Assembly: GCA_964511405.1 (NCBI GenBank)
Contig: CAZEFK010000013.1
Location: forward strand, 1-48,826
Source: CAZEFK01 sp964511405
GTDB taxonomy: Bacteria > Pseudomonadota > Alphaproteobacteria > Elsterales > Elsteraceae
Length of the DNA: 48,826 nt
Direction: 5' to 3'
The position numbers and the translations under genes are program-made. This document shows, piece after piece, positions 34,953 through 43,065 of the stretch. Within the stretch, counting starts at the first letter, position 1. Each line of letters begins with the position of its first letter. Under the pieces are notes generated by a model. It saw nothing but the letters and a program-made list of their open reading frames with translations. It did no database searches and was not told the DNA's origin.

Positions 34953-35543
34953 GTGTTTGCTAACCGATTCACCGCGCTGGTCGACGCGTGCTGCTTGGTC
35001 GGCGCTCTGCAGCGCAATCTGTTGCTGACGCTGGCGGAAGCCGAGTTTTTCCGCCTGCGTTGGTCAGCGCAGATTCTCGACGAGACCCAGAGTGCCATCG
35101 AGCAGATCCTCACGGGTAAGGGAGCGACAGACGCCGCCGAAAAGGCTGCCAAAGCCACGGCAAACATGCGGCAAGCCTTCAAGGATGCCGATGTCGGGGA
35201 CTACCGTCGGTTTCTTGGCTCCTGTGGCGGCCTTCCAGACGAAGGCGATCGTCACGTACTCGCGGCCGCATTGAAGACGCAGGCATCGATCATCGTAACG
35301 GACAACTTGAAGGATTTTCCGGAGTCAGTGCTGGCTCCACTCAATCTTGAGGCCAGAACATCTGATGATTTTATTGCAAACACCATATCGCTGGACACGG
35401 GCCGAGCAGTGGCCGCCGTGCGGAAGATGCGAGAACGCTTCAGCCGTCCAGAAATGACGGCGGAAGCGCTTCTGATGCTGATGGAGTCCAGAGGCTTAGT
35501 CGAAACTGTTGACGTGCTTAGACCCCTGGCTCAGTCACTGTAA
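34953..35543 (+). CDS. PIN-domain toxin (type II TA, VapC-like ribonuclease)
   Basis: A 196-residue protein beginning with GTG at 34953, 3 bp after the antitoxin stop. PIN-domain acidic residues are in place: D11 (ALVDACCLV), E44 (ILDETQ), D99 (GDRHVLAAAL) and D117 (IIVTDNLKDF). These coordinate Mg for RNA cleavage. It is longer than classical VapC (about 130 residues), matching the larger PIN_3-like group with a C-terminal extension. Both partners are intact, so this cassette is probably functional. Lower GC than its surroundings suggests horizontal acquisition. Confidence 0.9.
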   Translation: MFANRFTALVDACCLVGALQRNLLLTLAEAEFFRLRWSAQILDETQSAIEQILTGKGATDAAEKAAKATANMRQAFKDADVGDYRRFLGSCGGLPDEGDRHVLAAALKTQASIIVTDNLKDFPESVLAPLNLEARTSDDFIANTISLDTGRAVAAVRKMRERFSRPEMTAEALLMLMESRGLVETVDVLRPLAQSL

Positions 35544-35683
35544 CTGCTCGAGCCACACGAGAAATGGTCCGGCATGCTGACCCGGGCCTGAGCCACTGAT
35601 ATGGGACCCCGTCTGCCAAAACCCGCTATTGCTGTGAGCAGCGCCGCCAGACAAGTCGTGAATAGGTTGGCGGTCCCGAACCG

Positions 35684-35767
35684 ATTCGAATGTTCGACTC
35701 CTGCCTTCGTCCGCCTCATCACGGCGCGGCTTGATCCGGCCCCGGTTCCGCCGCCCGCTGGCGCAGG
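35684..35767 (-). pseudogene. Remnant of an acyl-CoA synthetase gene (3' tail plus downstream flank)
   Basis: An 84-bp segment that aligns without gaps to 43800-43883, the 3' end and following intergenic DNA of the acyl-CoA synthetase gene, at 70 of 84 positions. On the minus strand it reads LRQRAAEPGPDQAAP then stop, against LRQRAAEPAPDQAAP in the intact gene. The match ends at 35767, and the promoter for the next gene starts at 35768. The rest of the gene is gone, apparently replaced by the antitoxin cassette. Confidence 0.85.
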
Positions 35768-35796
35768 TTGCATATTCTACCCATATTGCCTATCTT
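35768..35796 (+). promoter_or_regulatory. Candidate sigma-70 promoter for the Xre/MbcA-type antitoxin
   Basis: TTGCAT (35768-35773) and TATCTT (35791-35796) with a 17-bp spacer, in an AT-rich patch 27 bp before the GTG start. It abuts the acyl-CoA synthetase remnant. Confidence 0.5.
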
Positions 35797-35822
35797 TGCC
35801 TAGGGATGTGGGGAGACGAGCC

Positions 35823-36434
35823 GTGACCGCATTGAAGCGATCTCGTCCTACGCGGGCCGAGTTGACCAAGGCTATCGCAAGCAAGGTCGAGCGCATGGCC
35901 CTGAGCGATCTCGTCGAACTGGCTTCGACGCTGAAGGTTGCGGTGCCAACCGCGATCCGTCGGCGCGAGCCGAAATCCCTATCGCGGGTGGCTGCTCCCG
36001 AGAGCAACGAGCTCCAAGGCGGTGGCGTCGGCCCGGTCGTCTCGGCCGCCGAGGGCGGCAGGCGTCTGGATGCGATCACCATCGACAATGGGGCGGCTGA
36101 CTGGGTCGAGAGCGACCTCGTCGGGGCCGGAGAGTTGGTCCAGCGGCTCGGCATCGCCCGAGGCACCCTCGACAACTGGCGCAAGGCCGGGAAGATCATC
36201 GCCCTGCGCAAGGGATTGCGGAACTTCGTCTATCCCCTTCGGCAGTTTGACCCACGCCGGCCCGTGGACGGCCTCGATCAGGTGGCAGAGCACTTCGCCA
36301 CAGCCGAGGAGACGTGGGAGTGGCTGGTCGCCCCCAATCGCATGACGGGCGGAAAGGCCCCGATCGACGCCCTGCGTGCAGGCGACGTCCGCAGCGTGGT
36401 AAGCGCGGCGGCAGGAGCCTATGACTACGCGTGA
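35823..36434 (+). CDS. MbcA/ParS/Xre-type antitoxin (DUF2384 C-terminal domain)
   Basis: A 203-residue protein from GTG 35823, with GGGGAGACG upstream. The middle carries a small HTH-like segment (LVQRLGIARGTLDNWRKAGK, then LRNFVYPLRQFDP). The C-terminus has the toxin-binding pattern of this class (WEWLVAPNRMTGGKAPIDAL, then AGDVRSVVSAAAGAY). Such antitoxins neutralise a RES-domain toxin encoded next. Here the next frame begins in a GTGA overlap but runs into the efflux pump gene after about 23 codons, so the toxin appears lost. Confidence 0.82.
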   Translation: MTALKRSRPTRAELTKAIASKVERMALSDLVELASTLKVAVPTAIRRREPKSLSRVAAPESNELQGGGVGPVVSAAEGGRRLDAITIDNGAADWVESDLVGAGELVQRLGIARGTLDNWRKAGKIIALRKGLRNFVYPLRQFDPRRPVDGLDQVAEHFATAEETWEWLVAPNRMTGGKAPIDALRAGDVRSVVSAAAGAYDYA

Positions 36435-36607
36435 AGCTCGTTTCGGCCAGACTTCGTGAACGGGTGATGGGCGCCCTCGGCCATACGGACATCGGCGGCT
36501 ATCCGGCCACCGGCACCGTCGGCCCGTCTGGTTCGACGGTCGGCGGATCGATATCAACCACCGTCCGGTCGCCGGGCATTCGCTTGACGCGATACCAGAT
36601 CGCGTAG
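36431..36607 (+). pseudogene. Truncated partner toxin frame (probable RES toxin remnant)
   Basis: A GTG at 36431 overlaps the antitoxin stop (GTGA), the usual coupling for this TA class. The frame reads VKLVSARLRERVMGALGHTD and then enters the antisense of the RND gene at 36499, ending at TAG 36605-36607. RES toxins are about 150 residues. Too little remains to prove the family; the start overlap and the antitoxin type are the evidence. Confidence 0.45.
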
Positions 36608-39600
36608 AGGGCGGGCAGGAAGACCAGGATCAGCACGGTGCCCATCGCCGTGCCGCCCACCAGCACATAGGCCATCGAGCCCCAGAAGACCGACGAGGTG
36701 AGCTCGATGAAGGCCAGCACGGCGGCCAGCGCGGTCAGGATGACTGGGCGAGCCCGCTGGACCGTCGCCTCGACCACGGCGTGGAAGGGATCCAGGCCCG
36801 CCGTTTGGTTCTCGTGGATTTGCCCGATCAGGATCAGCGTGTTGCGCATGATGATACCGGCCAGGCCGATCAGGCCCAGAATGGCGTTGAAGCCGAAGGG
36901 CTGGCCGAACAGCAGCAGGGTCGGCACGGTGCCGATCAGGCCCAAAGGCGCGGTCAGGAACACCATGATCATGCCGGACATCGAGCGCGTCTGGACGACC
37001 AGGATCAGCAGGGTGATCAGGACCATGACCGGGAAGATCGGGGCGAGAGCGGCGTTGGCCTTGCCCGCTTCCTCGATGTTGCCGCCCATCTCGATCCGGT
37101 AGCCGTCGGGCAGTCGCGCGACGAGCGGCCGTAGCGCCTGCTGGATCGCGGCCGACACCTGAGGCGGCTGGGACGCCGCGTCGATATCGCTCTGGACCGT
37201 GATGGTCGGGACGCGGTCCCGGCGCCGCAGTACCGGGTCCTCCGGCCGCAGCTCGACATGCCCGATCTGGCTCAAGGGGATCGCGCGACCGTCACGGTTG
37301 ACCAGCGTCAGGCCCAATAGTCCGGCGGGGTCGAGGCGGTCGGCGCCGGCGCTGCGCGCGACCAGCTCGACCGTCCGGATGTCCTCGCGAACCTGGGTGA
37401 CCGGCACGCCGGTCAGCAGGAACTGCAGCTGGGTCGCCGTCTCCGACGGCGACAGCCCGATCAGCTGCAGGCGCGCCTGGTCCAGCACGAAATGCACGGT
37501 CGGCACCCGCTCGCCCCAGTCGGCGTTCACCAGCCGCGTGTGCGGGTTCGCGCGCATGACCGCCTCGACCCGGCCCGCGATGTCGCGCAGCGTCGCGGCA
37601 TCGGGACCCATCACGCGGAACATGACCGGGAAGCGGGTGTAGGGCCCGAAGACGAACTGGCTCACCCGGATGCGGGCCTCCGGCGCCAGGCCGGCGGCGA
37701 CCTGCTCGCGCAGGCGCAGCTCCAGCCGGTCGCGCGAGTCGTCGCTGGGCGTGGCGACGATGATCTTGGCGAACGACGGGTCGGGCAGCTCGGGATTGTA
37801 GGCCAGGAAGAAGCGCGGGGCGCCGCCGCCGACATAGCTGGTGACGATCGAGGCTTCCGGCTGGGTCTTCAGCCAGGCCTCGACCTTGGCCGCGACCGCG
37901 CTGGTCGCCTCGATGCTGGTACCTTCCGGCATCTGCACTTCGACCAGCATTTCGGTGCGGTCGGAGTTGGGGAAGAACTGCTGATTGACGAAGCCCATCC
38001 CGAAGCCGGCCGCCAGGAACAAGCCAACCACGGTGCCCGCGACCACGATCTTGTGATCCACTGACCAGCCGACCAGGCGGCGCAGGCGGTTGTACCAGGG
38101 CGTCGCATAGATATGCTCGTAGGGGCCGCTCCCGACGTGGCCCCCGACTTGATCCTCGACCCGCTTGATCGCCGGCAGCAGCTGCACGCCCAGATAGGGC
38201 GTGAACACCACCGCGACGACCCATGACGTGATCAGCGCGAAGGCGACGATCCAGAAGATGTTGCCGGCGTACTCGCCGGCCGTCGACCGCGCGAACCCGA
38301 CCGGCAGGAAGCCTGCGATGGTGACCAGCGTGCCGGCCAGCATCGGCGCCGCCGTGTGGCTCCAGGCATAGGAGGCGGCGGCCAGCCGGTCGAAGCCCTC
38401 CGCCAGCTTCACCACCATGATCTCAATGGCGATGATCGCGTCGTCGACCAGCAGGCCTAGCGAAATGATCAGCGCGCCCAGGGTGATGCGGTCCAGCTCG
38501 CGCCCCGTCATCAGCATGATCGCCAGCACGATGGCCAGCGTCAGCGGGACCGCGGCGGCCACGACGATGCCGACGCGCCACCCCAGCGTGAACAGGCTGA
38601 CGCCCAGCACGATCGCCAGCGCGACCAGGAACTTGATCATGAACTCGCCGATGGCGTCATCGATGACGGCGGCCTGGTTGGTCACCTTGGTCAGTGTGAC
38701 GCCGACGGGCAGTGCCGCGGCGAGCGTGTGTTCCGCGGCCTCCAGCGCCGTGCCGAGCGTCAGGCCGTTCCAGCCGTCCTTGCGAACGACGGTCAGCACC
38801 AGGGCCGGGGCGCCGGCGTGCCGCACCAGGAAGCTCGGTGGGTCTTCATAGCCGCGCTCGACCGTCGCGATGTCGGACAGCCGCAGCGACCGGCCGCCCG
38901 ACACGATCGGCGTGTCGCGGATCTTCTGCATGTCGTCGAGCGCGCCGTCCAGGCGCACGAACACCTCGGGGCCGCTGGTGTCGACCGAGCCGGCGGGCGC
39001 GACCGCGTTCTGCCGGGCCAGCGCCGCAAAGACGTCCTGGGGCGCCACGCCCAGATTGGCCAGCCGGGCATAGCTGAACTCGACGAAGATGCGCTCCGGC
39101 CGCTCGCCCATGATGTCGACCTTCTTGACCCCCGGCACGTGCAGCAAGCGTTGCCGGACGGTCTCGGCGACCCGCGACAGCTGCCGCTCTGGCAGGCCGC
39201 CGCCCTCCAGCGCATAGACGGTGAAGGCGACGTCGGAATATTCGTCGTTGATGAAGGGGCCCTGGACGCCGTCCGGCAGGGTGTGGGCCATGTCGCCCAG
39301 CTTCTTGCGCGCCTGGTAGAACTGGTCCGGGACGTCCTTGGGCGGCGTGGTGTCCCGCAACGTCACCATCATGGCTGCCAGGCCCGGCCGGGTGTAGGTG
39401 TCGACGTGGTCGTACCACTGCAGCTCTTGCATCCGCTTTTCCATCGGATCGGCGACCAGGTCCTGCATCTCCTGGGCAGTAGCGCCGGGCCAGGCGGCCG
39501 TCACGGTCAGCGTCTTCACGGTGAATGGCGGGTCTTCCGCCCGGCCGAGGCTCAGATACGAAACGATGCCGATCGCCACCAGGGCCAGGATCAGGAACAG

Positions 39601-39651
39601 GGTGACGGCGCCCTCCCGCACCGAGAGCGCGGACAGGTTGAATCCACTCAT
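36499..39651 (-). CDS. RND-family multidrug efflux pump, inner-membrane subunit
   Basis: A 1050-residue AcrB/MexB-superfamily protein with 12 membrane helices and two large periplasmic loops. The proton-relay aspartates in TM4 are D403 and D404 (GLLVDDAIIAIEIM). N-terminus: LSVREGAVTLFLILALVAIGI. The sequence (FPNSDRTEMLVEVQMPEGTS, GNIEEAGKANAAL) belongs to the multidrug/heavy-metal CzcA-like HAE1 branch with TolC-type partners. It overlaps the adaptor gene by 4 bp (39648-39651). It should export drugs or toxic organic acids; substrate unknown. Confidence 0.95.
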   Translation of the reverse strand: MSGFNLSALSVREGAVTLFLILALVAIGIVSYLSLGRAEDPPFTVKTLTVTAAWPGATAQEMQDLVADPMEKRMQELQWYDHVDTYTRPGLAAMMVTLRDTTPPKDVPDQFYQARKKLGDMAHTLPDGVQGPFINDEYSDVAFTVYALEGGGLPERQLSRVAETVRQRLLHVPGVKKVDIMGERPERIFVEFSYARLANLGVAPQDVFAALARQNAVAPAGSVDTSGPEVFVRLDGALDDMQKIRDTPIVSGGRSLRLSDIATVERGYEDPPSFLVRHAGAPALVLTVVRKDGWNGLTLGTALEAAEHTLAAALPVGVTLTKVTNQAAVIDDAIGEFMIKFLVALAIVLGVSLFTLGWRVGIVVAAAVPLTLAIVLAIMLMTGRELDRITLGALIISLGLLVDDAIIAIEIMVVKLAEGFDRLAAASYAWSHTAAPMLAGTLVTIAGFLPVGFARSTAGEYAGNIFWIVAFALITSWVVAVVFTPYLGVQLLPAIKRVEDQVGGHVGSGPYEHIYATPWYNRLRRLVGWSVDHKIVVAGTVVGLFLAAGFGMGFVNQQFFPNSDRTEMLVEVQMPEGTSIEATSAVAAKVEAWLKTQPEASIVTSYVGGGAPRFFLAYNPELPDPSFAKIIVATPSDDSRDRLELRLREQVAAGLAPEARIRVSQFVFGPYTRFPVMFRVMGPDAATLRDIAGRVEAVMRANPHTRLVNADWGERVPTVHFVLDQARLQLIGLSPSETATQLQFLLTGVPVTQVREDIRTVELVARSAGADRLDPAGLLGLTLVNRDGRAIPLSQIGHVELRPEDPVLRRRDRVPTITVQSDIDAASQPPQVSAAIQQALRPLVARLPDGYRIEMGGNIEEAGKANAALAPIFPVMVLITLLILVVQTRSMSGMIMVFLTAPLGLIGTVPTLLLFGQPFGFNAILGLIGLAGIIMRNTLILIGQIHENQTAGLDPFHAVVEATVQRARPVILTALAAVLAFIELTSSVFWGSMAYVLVGGTAMGTVLILVFLPALYAIWYRVKRMPGDRTVVDIDPPTVEPDGPTVPVAG

Positions 39652-40745
39652 TGCATGGCCGCCTGGATCGTGGCGATGCGGACATGCTCGCCGTCATGGA
39701 GGAAATGGCCGCCGGTCGCGACGATGGTCTCGCCCGCAGCCAGGCCGCTGCTGACGTCGACGGTCTCGGCGCCCATTGCACGCACGCTCACCAGGCGGTA
39801 GGAGACGGTCGAGGCCTTGGGATCCACGACCCAGACGCCGGGTCCGCGGCCTTCGTCGTCGATCGCGCCCAGCGGGACGCCCAGCAGGCCGGCGCCGGGA
39901 TCCCGATCGAGCCTGATTGTCACCGTCGCGCCCAGCGGGGCCTCAGCCCCTGCGCCGTCCAGGACATAGCGCGCCTCGAAGGTCCGGGTCCTGGGATCGG
40001 CGGCATCCGACAGCTGACGCAGCCGCGCAGCGACCTGGACCGTGCCGCCGTAGAGGTTTGCCGTCGCTGCCGAGCCGATGCCGGGGCGAACGGTCTCCGG
40101 CAGATTGACGATCGCCTCGCGCGGCCCGGCATGAGCCAGCCGCACCACGACCTGCCCCGGCGTGACTACTTGGCCGGGCTCGGCCAATGTCGCCATCACT
40201 GTGCCGTCGCCGTCGGCGAGCAGGACCGAATAGTCCTGCTGGTTCTTCGCGACCTGTTCCTGGGCCACCGCGGCATCGACGAGGGCCTTGGCGCTGTCGG
40301 CCGCGGCCTTCGCCTGGTCGTAGGCCGACCGCGAGACAGCGCCGGTCGCGACCAGCCCGCGCAGGCGCTTTTCGTCGGCGTCGGCCTGGATCCACCGGGC
40401 TCGTGCCGCCGCCACATTGCCGGCCTGGGCGACCAGGGCATGGGCGTAGTCGGTCGGGTCGATCCGCATCAGCGGCTGGCCCTTGCGCGCCAATTGGCCG
40501 GGATCGACCAGGCGCTCGACGACCTTGCCCTGGATCCGGAAGCCGAGGTCGCTCTCGACACGGGCGCCGACGACACCGGTATAGCGGACGTTCACCGCGA
40601 CCGGCGGACCGACGGTCGCAACGGCCACGATGCGATCGCGCACCAGCGGGTCCTGGGCGGCGGTCTCCTTGGATCGACAGCCTGCCAGGCCGACCGCCGC
40701 GACCAGGACGGCGACGGGAAGGCCCAGCGACAGCGCGTTCTGCAT
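39648..40745 (-). CDS. RND efflux periplasmic adaptor, lipoprotein
   Basis: A 365-residue membrane-fusion protein. Start ATG at 40745, from which a lipoprotein signal peptide runs to the lipobox VGLAGC (C23). HlyD-type features: GFRIQGKVVERLVDPGQLARKGQPLMRIDP and VVTPGQVVVRLAHAG of the lipoyl domain, separated by an alpha hairpin. It bridges the pump and the outer-membrane factor. A start at 40817 would extend through the operator and is unlikely. Promoter and operator lie at 40773-40802. Confidence 0.93.
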   Translation of the reverse strand: MQNALSLGLPVAVLVAAVGLAGCRSKETAAQDPLVRDRIVAVATVGPPVAVNVRYTGVVGARVESDLGFRIQGKVVERLVDPGQLARKGQPLMRIDPTDYAHALVAQAGNVAAARARWIQADADEKRLRGLVATGAVSRSAYDQAKAAADSAKALVDAAVAQEQVAKNQQDYSVLLADGDGTVMATLAEPGQVVTPGQVVVRLAHAGPREAIVNLPETVRPGIGSAATANLYGGTVQVAARLRQLSDAADPRTRTFEARYVLDGAGAEAPLGATVTIRLDRDPGAGLLGVPLGAIDDEGRGPGVWVVDPKASTVSYRLVSVRAMGAETVDVSSGLAAGETIVATGGHFLHDGEHVRIATIQAAMQ

Positions 40746-40772
40746 GGCGGCGTTCCGCAGTGAGGACAGGTC

Positions 40773-40802
40773 ACGATATTCGTTGAGTGACGAATATGTA
40801 AA
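40773..40802 (-). promoter_or_regulatory. Candidate promoter for the adaptor/pump operon
   Basis: On the minus strand, TTTACA (40802-40797) and TATCGT (40778-40773) with an 18-bp spacer. The 22-bp operator palindrome occupies exactly the spacer region, so TetR binding would block RNA polymerase. Confidence 0.55.
40776..40797. promoter_or_regulatory. TetR operator 1 (ATATTCGT-N6-ACGAATAT)
   Basis: A perfect 8-bp inverted repeat ATATTCGT/ACGAATAT with a 6-bp spacer, between the TetR stop and the adaptor start. Its ATATTCGT half also appears in operator 2 at 41504-41529. Confidence 0.8.
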
Positions 40803-40827
40803 CTCATCACTTGTCACTTTTTGGCTG

Positions 40828-41436
40828 CTACGGCGCCATGCTCCGCAGAACCAGCGCCGACAGCGAGCGAGCCTGGTCGTCCAGTTGGTCGAGCTTCTGG
40901 GGCCACAGCGACGGGTTCCAGAACGGCTCGAGGATCAGCAGGATGCCGCGGCAGGTTTCGTCGATCGGCGTCCTGCGCTCGAACTCCCCCGAGCGGCGAC
41001 CATCCTCGGCGACCCGCAGGATGGCCTCATGCAGGGCCGACTTGTAGCCCTCGAAGCATCCCCAGCGGTCCCGGTGGGCCGCCGTCACCATTTCCTGCAG
41101 CCGGCTTTCGCGCAGCGACAGGTCGTGGGCATGCGCGGACAGCGTCCGGAAAATCCGGCGCAACCGCTCCGATGAGGACGCATCGCAGGCGGCGATGGCC
41201 TGCAGGTCGGACACGATCCGGCCAAGGCACAGCGCGCAGATGGCCTCGCCGATGGCCTGCTTCGAGCCGAAGAACTTGTAGACGTAGGCGGTCGAGACGC
41301 CGACCGCCCGGGCCAGGTCGCCGACGGTCGTCTTGTCGTATCCATACCGGCGGAAGTGATCATTGGCGGCCGCGACGATCTGGTCGCGCCGAGCGTGCTC
41401 GGCCGGGCCGCGGGGACTCGTGTCCTTCGACTGCAT
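40828..41436 (-). CDS. TetR-family repressor of the RND efflux operon
   Basis: A 202-residue TetR protein from the ATG at 41436; longer frames cross the operator. HTH: DQIVAAANDHFRRYGYDKTT, VGDLARAVGVSTAYVYKFFGSKQAIGEAI. The C-terminus is FERRTPIDETCRGILLILE and so on. It sits between the adaptor gene and the divergent outer-membrane factor gene, with operators on both sides, the classic pump-regulator layout. It is a paralogue of the TetR at 43066 (same YGY-KTT, STAYVYKFF-SKQAIGEA and FER-TPI-ET blocks). Confidence 0.92.
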   Translation of the reverse strand: MQSKDTSPRGPAEHARRDQIVAAANDHFRRYGYDKTTVGDLARAVGVSTAYVYKFFGSKQAIGEAICALCLGRIVSDLQAIAACDASSSERLRRIFRTLSAHAHDLSLRESRLQEMVTAAHRDRWGCFEGYKSALHEAILRVAEDGRRSGEFERRTPIDETCRGILLILEPFWNPSLWPQKLDQLDDQARSLSALVLRSMAP

Positions 41437-41488
41437 GGCGGTAGACCCGGTTTCGCACCGGCCTGCCGGATTTCGCTGGCGGACGGCA

Positions 41489-41518
41489 TTGACGACGAAA
41501 ACGAGTGACAAATATAGA
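41489..41518 (+). promoter_or_regulatory. Candidate promoter for the outer-membrane factor
   Basis: TTGACG (41489-41494) and TATAGA (41513-41518) with an 18-bp spacer, 46 bp before the OMF start. Operator 2 overlaps the -10 box. Confidence 0.6.
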
Positions 41519-41529
41519 TATTCGTTACT
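41504..41529. promoter_or_regulatory. TetR operator 2
   Basis: Inverted repeat AGTGACAAATAT and ATATTCGTTACT around AG, two mismatched pairs in 12. It lies in the divergent TetR/OMF promoter and shares the ATATTCGT core with operator 1. Confidence 0.75.
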
Positions 41530-41563
41530 CCGTCCGCAACGTCCGTCAGAGCCGGATCCTGCC

Positions 41564-43054
41564 ATGCCCTTCCAGAAACGTCCTCGGGCCAGCCGCTGCT
41601 TCGATCCGCCCGCACACGGCTGGTGGCGGCGCCGCATCCTCGCCACGACGGCGCCGCTGGCCCTGAGCCTGACGCTCGTGGCCTGCGAGGTCGGCCCGGA
41701 TTATCAGAGGCCGGCCGCGACCCTCGCCCCCTTCCACAACGCCGGTGCCGTCGCGGCGCGGACGGCGGCCGACGCGCCGCCATTGGCGTCCTGGTGGACA
41801 GGGTTCCGCGATCCGATTCTCGACGCCCTGGTCGACCGGGCTCTGGCCCAGAACCTGGATCTGGCCGCAGCACTCGCCCGCGTGCAGCAGGCCCGAGCCG
41901 TCGCTCAGGCCGCCGGCGCCAAGCTGCTGCCGACCGCCGAGGCCACCGGGCAGGCAGCCGCCCAGAGCCAGTCGGAGGCCAGCCCCGTGGGGCGGATCGC
42001 CAAGACGCTCCCGGGCTACAACCGGGATCAGCGCGACTATGACGTCGGTGCCGCCGCCAGCTGGGAGATCGACCTCGCCGGCGGGCTGCGGCGCGGCGAG
42101 GAAGCCGCCGATGCCGAGGCGGAAGCCGCCGACGCCGACCGAGCCGGCACCCGGATCACTGTCGCGGCCGACGTCGCCGACGCCTATTTCCAGATCCGCG
42201 GCGACCAGGCGCGCATCGCGGTGGTGCAACAGCAGATCGAGGTCGACGCGCATCTGCTGGACCTCATCCGCCAGCGGCGCGGTGCCGGCCTGGCGAACGA
42301 CCGCGAGCTCGCGCAGGCCGACGCCTTGCTGCAGCAGGCGCAGGCCGCGCTGCCGCCGCTGATGATCGCACGGGAGGGCCAGCGCAACCGGCTCGACGTC
42401 CTGCTCGGGGCCCAGCCCGGCACCGCCGCGCCCGACCTCGACCAGGTTGCCGACATCGCCGCGATCCCGGCGATCCCGGATGCCGGCACGCCGACCGAAT
42501 TCCTGCGCCGCAGGCCGGACGTCGCCGCGGCCGAGCGCCAGCTTGCCACCGCCAACGCTCGGATCGGCGTTGCCCTGTCCGACTATTATCCGAAACTGTC
42601 GCTGTCGGGCGTGCTGGGCTTCGACAGCACCGGCACCGGCAGCCTGTTCACGTCGGCCGCATTCCAGCCGGCGGCGGCGGGGGCGATCCGGTGGCGGATC
42701 TTCGACTTCGGCAAGGTCGATGCCGAGGTCAAGCAGGCGCGCGGCGCCAGCGCCGAGGCCCTGGCCCGCTATCGGGCTACGGTCCTGCACGCGGCCGAGG
42801 ACGTCGAGGACACCTTCGTGGCCTTGACCCAGACCGAGGCCAGGACCGCGCGCCTGCAGGACGAGGTCCGGTCGCTCACCCGCGCGCGCGACCTGTCCCA
42901 AGAGGCCTATGCCGCCGGCTCGATCCCCTTGACCGACGTGCTCGACGCCGACCGCCAGCTGCTAGTCACGCAAGACGATCTCGCCCTGAATCAGGCCGAT
43001 GCCGCCCGCGCCGCCGTCCGATCGTTTCGTGCCCTGGGCGGCGGTTGGTCGTAA
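41564..43054 (+). CDS. Outer-membrane factor lipoprotein, NodT/OprM family
   Basis: A 496-residue TolC-like protein. The start at 41564 is followed by a basic stretch and a lipoprotein signal, lipobox TLVAC with C41. Features: GPDYQRPA, WWTGFRDPILDALVDRALAQNLDL, GATRQ-like repeats with long coiled-coil helices, and the second-half repeat PTEFLRRRPDVAAAERQLATANARIGVALSDYYPKLSLSG. It forms the outer-membrane channel of the RND pump encoded on the other strand. The start gives an unusually long n-region (about 24 residues). Confidence 0.93.
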   Translation: MPFQKRPRASRCFDPPAHGWWRRRILATTAPLALSLTLVACEVGPDYQRPAATLAPFHNAGAVAARTAADAPPLASWWTGFRDPILDALVDRALAQNLDLAAALARVQQARAVAQAAGAKLLPTAEATGQAAAQSQSEASPVGRIAKTLPGYNRDQRDYDVGAAASWEIDLAGGLRRGEEAADAEAEAADADRAGTRITVAADVADAYFQIRGDQARIAVVQQQIEVDAHLLDLIRQRRGAGLANDRELAQADALLQQAQAALPPLMIAREGQRNRLDVLLGAQPGTAAPDLDQVADIAAIPAIPDAGTPTEFLRRRPDVAAAERQLATANARIGVALSDYYPKLSLSGVLGFDSTGTGSLFTSAAFQPAAAGAIRWRIFDFGKVDAEVKQARGASAEALARYRATVLHAAEDVEDTFVALTQTEARTARLQDEVRSLTRARDLSQEAYAAGSIPLTDVLDADRQLLVTQDDLALNQADAARAAVRSFRALGGGWS

Positions 43055-43065
43055 GCAGCCCGACC

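Noticed and set aside
35684..35725. Possible tRNA 3' end (TTCGA repeats near the TA island)
   Set aside because: No acceptor or anticodon stems can be paired; the string is shared with 43800 as part of the acyl-CoA synthetase tail repeat.
40746..40817. Longer adaptor-protein start at 40817
   Set aside because: It would translate through the operator palindrome and put 24 residues before the lipoprotein signal.
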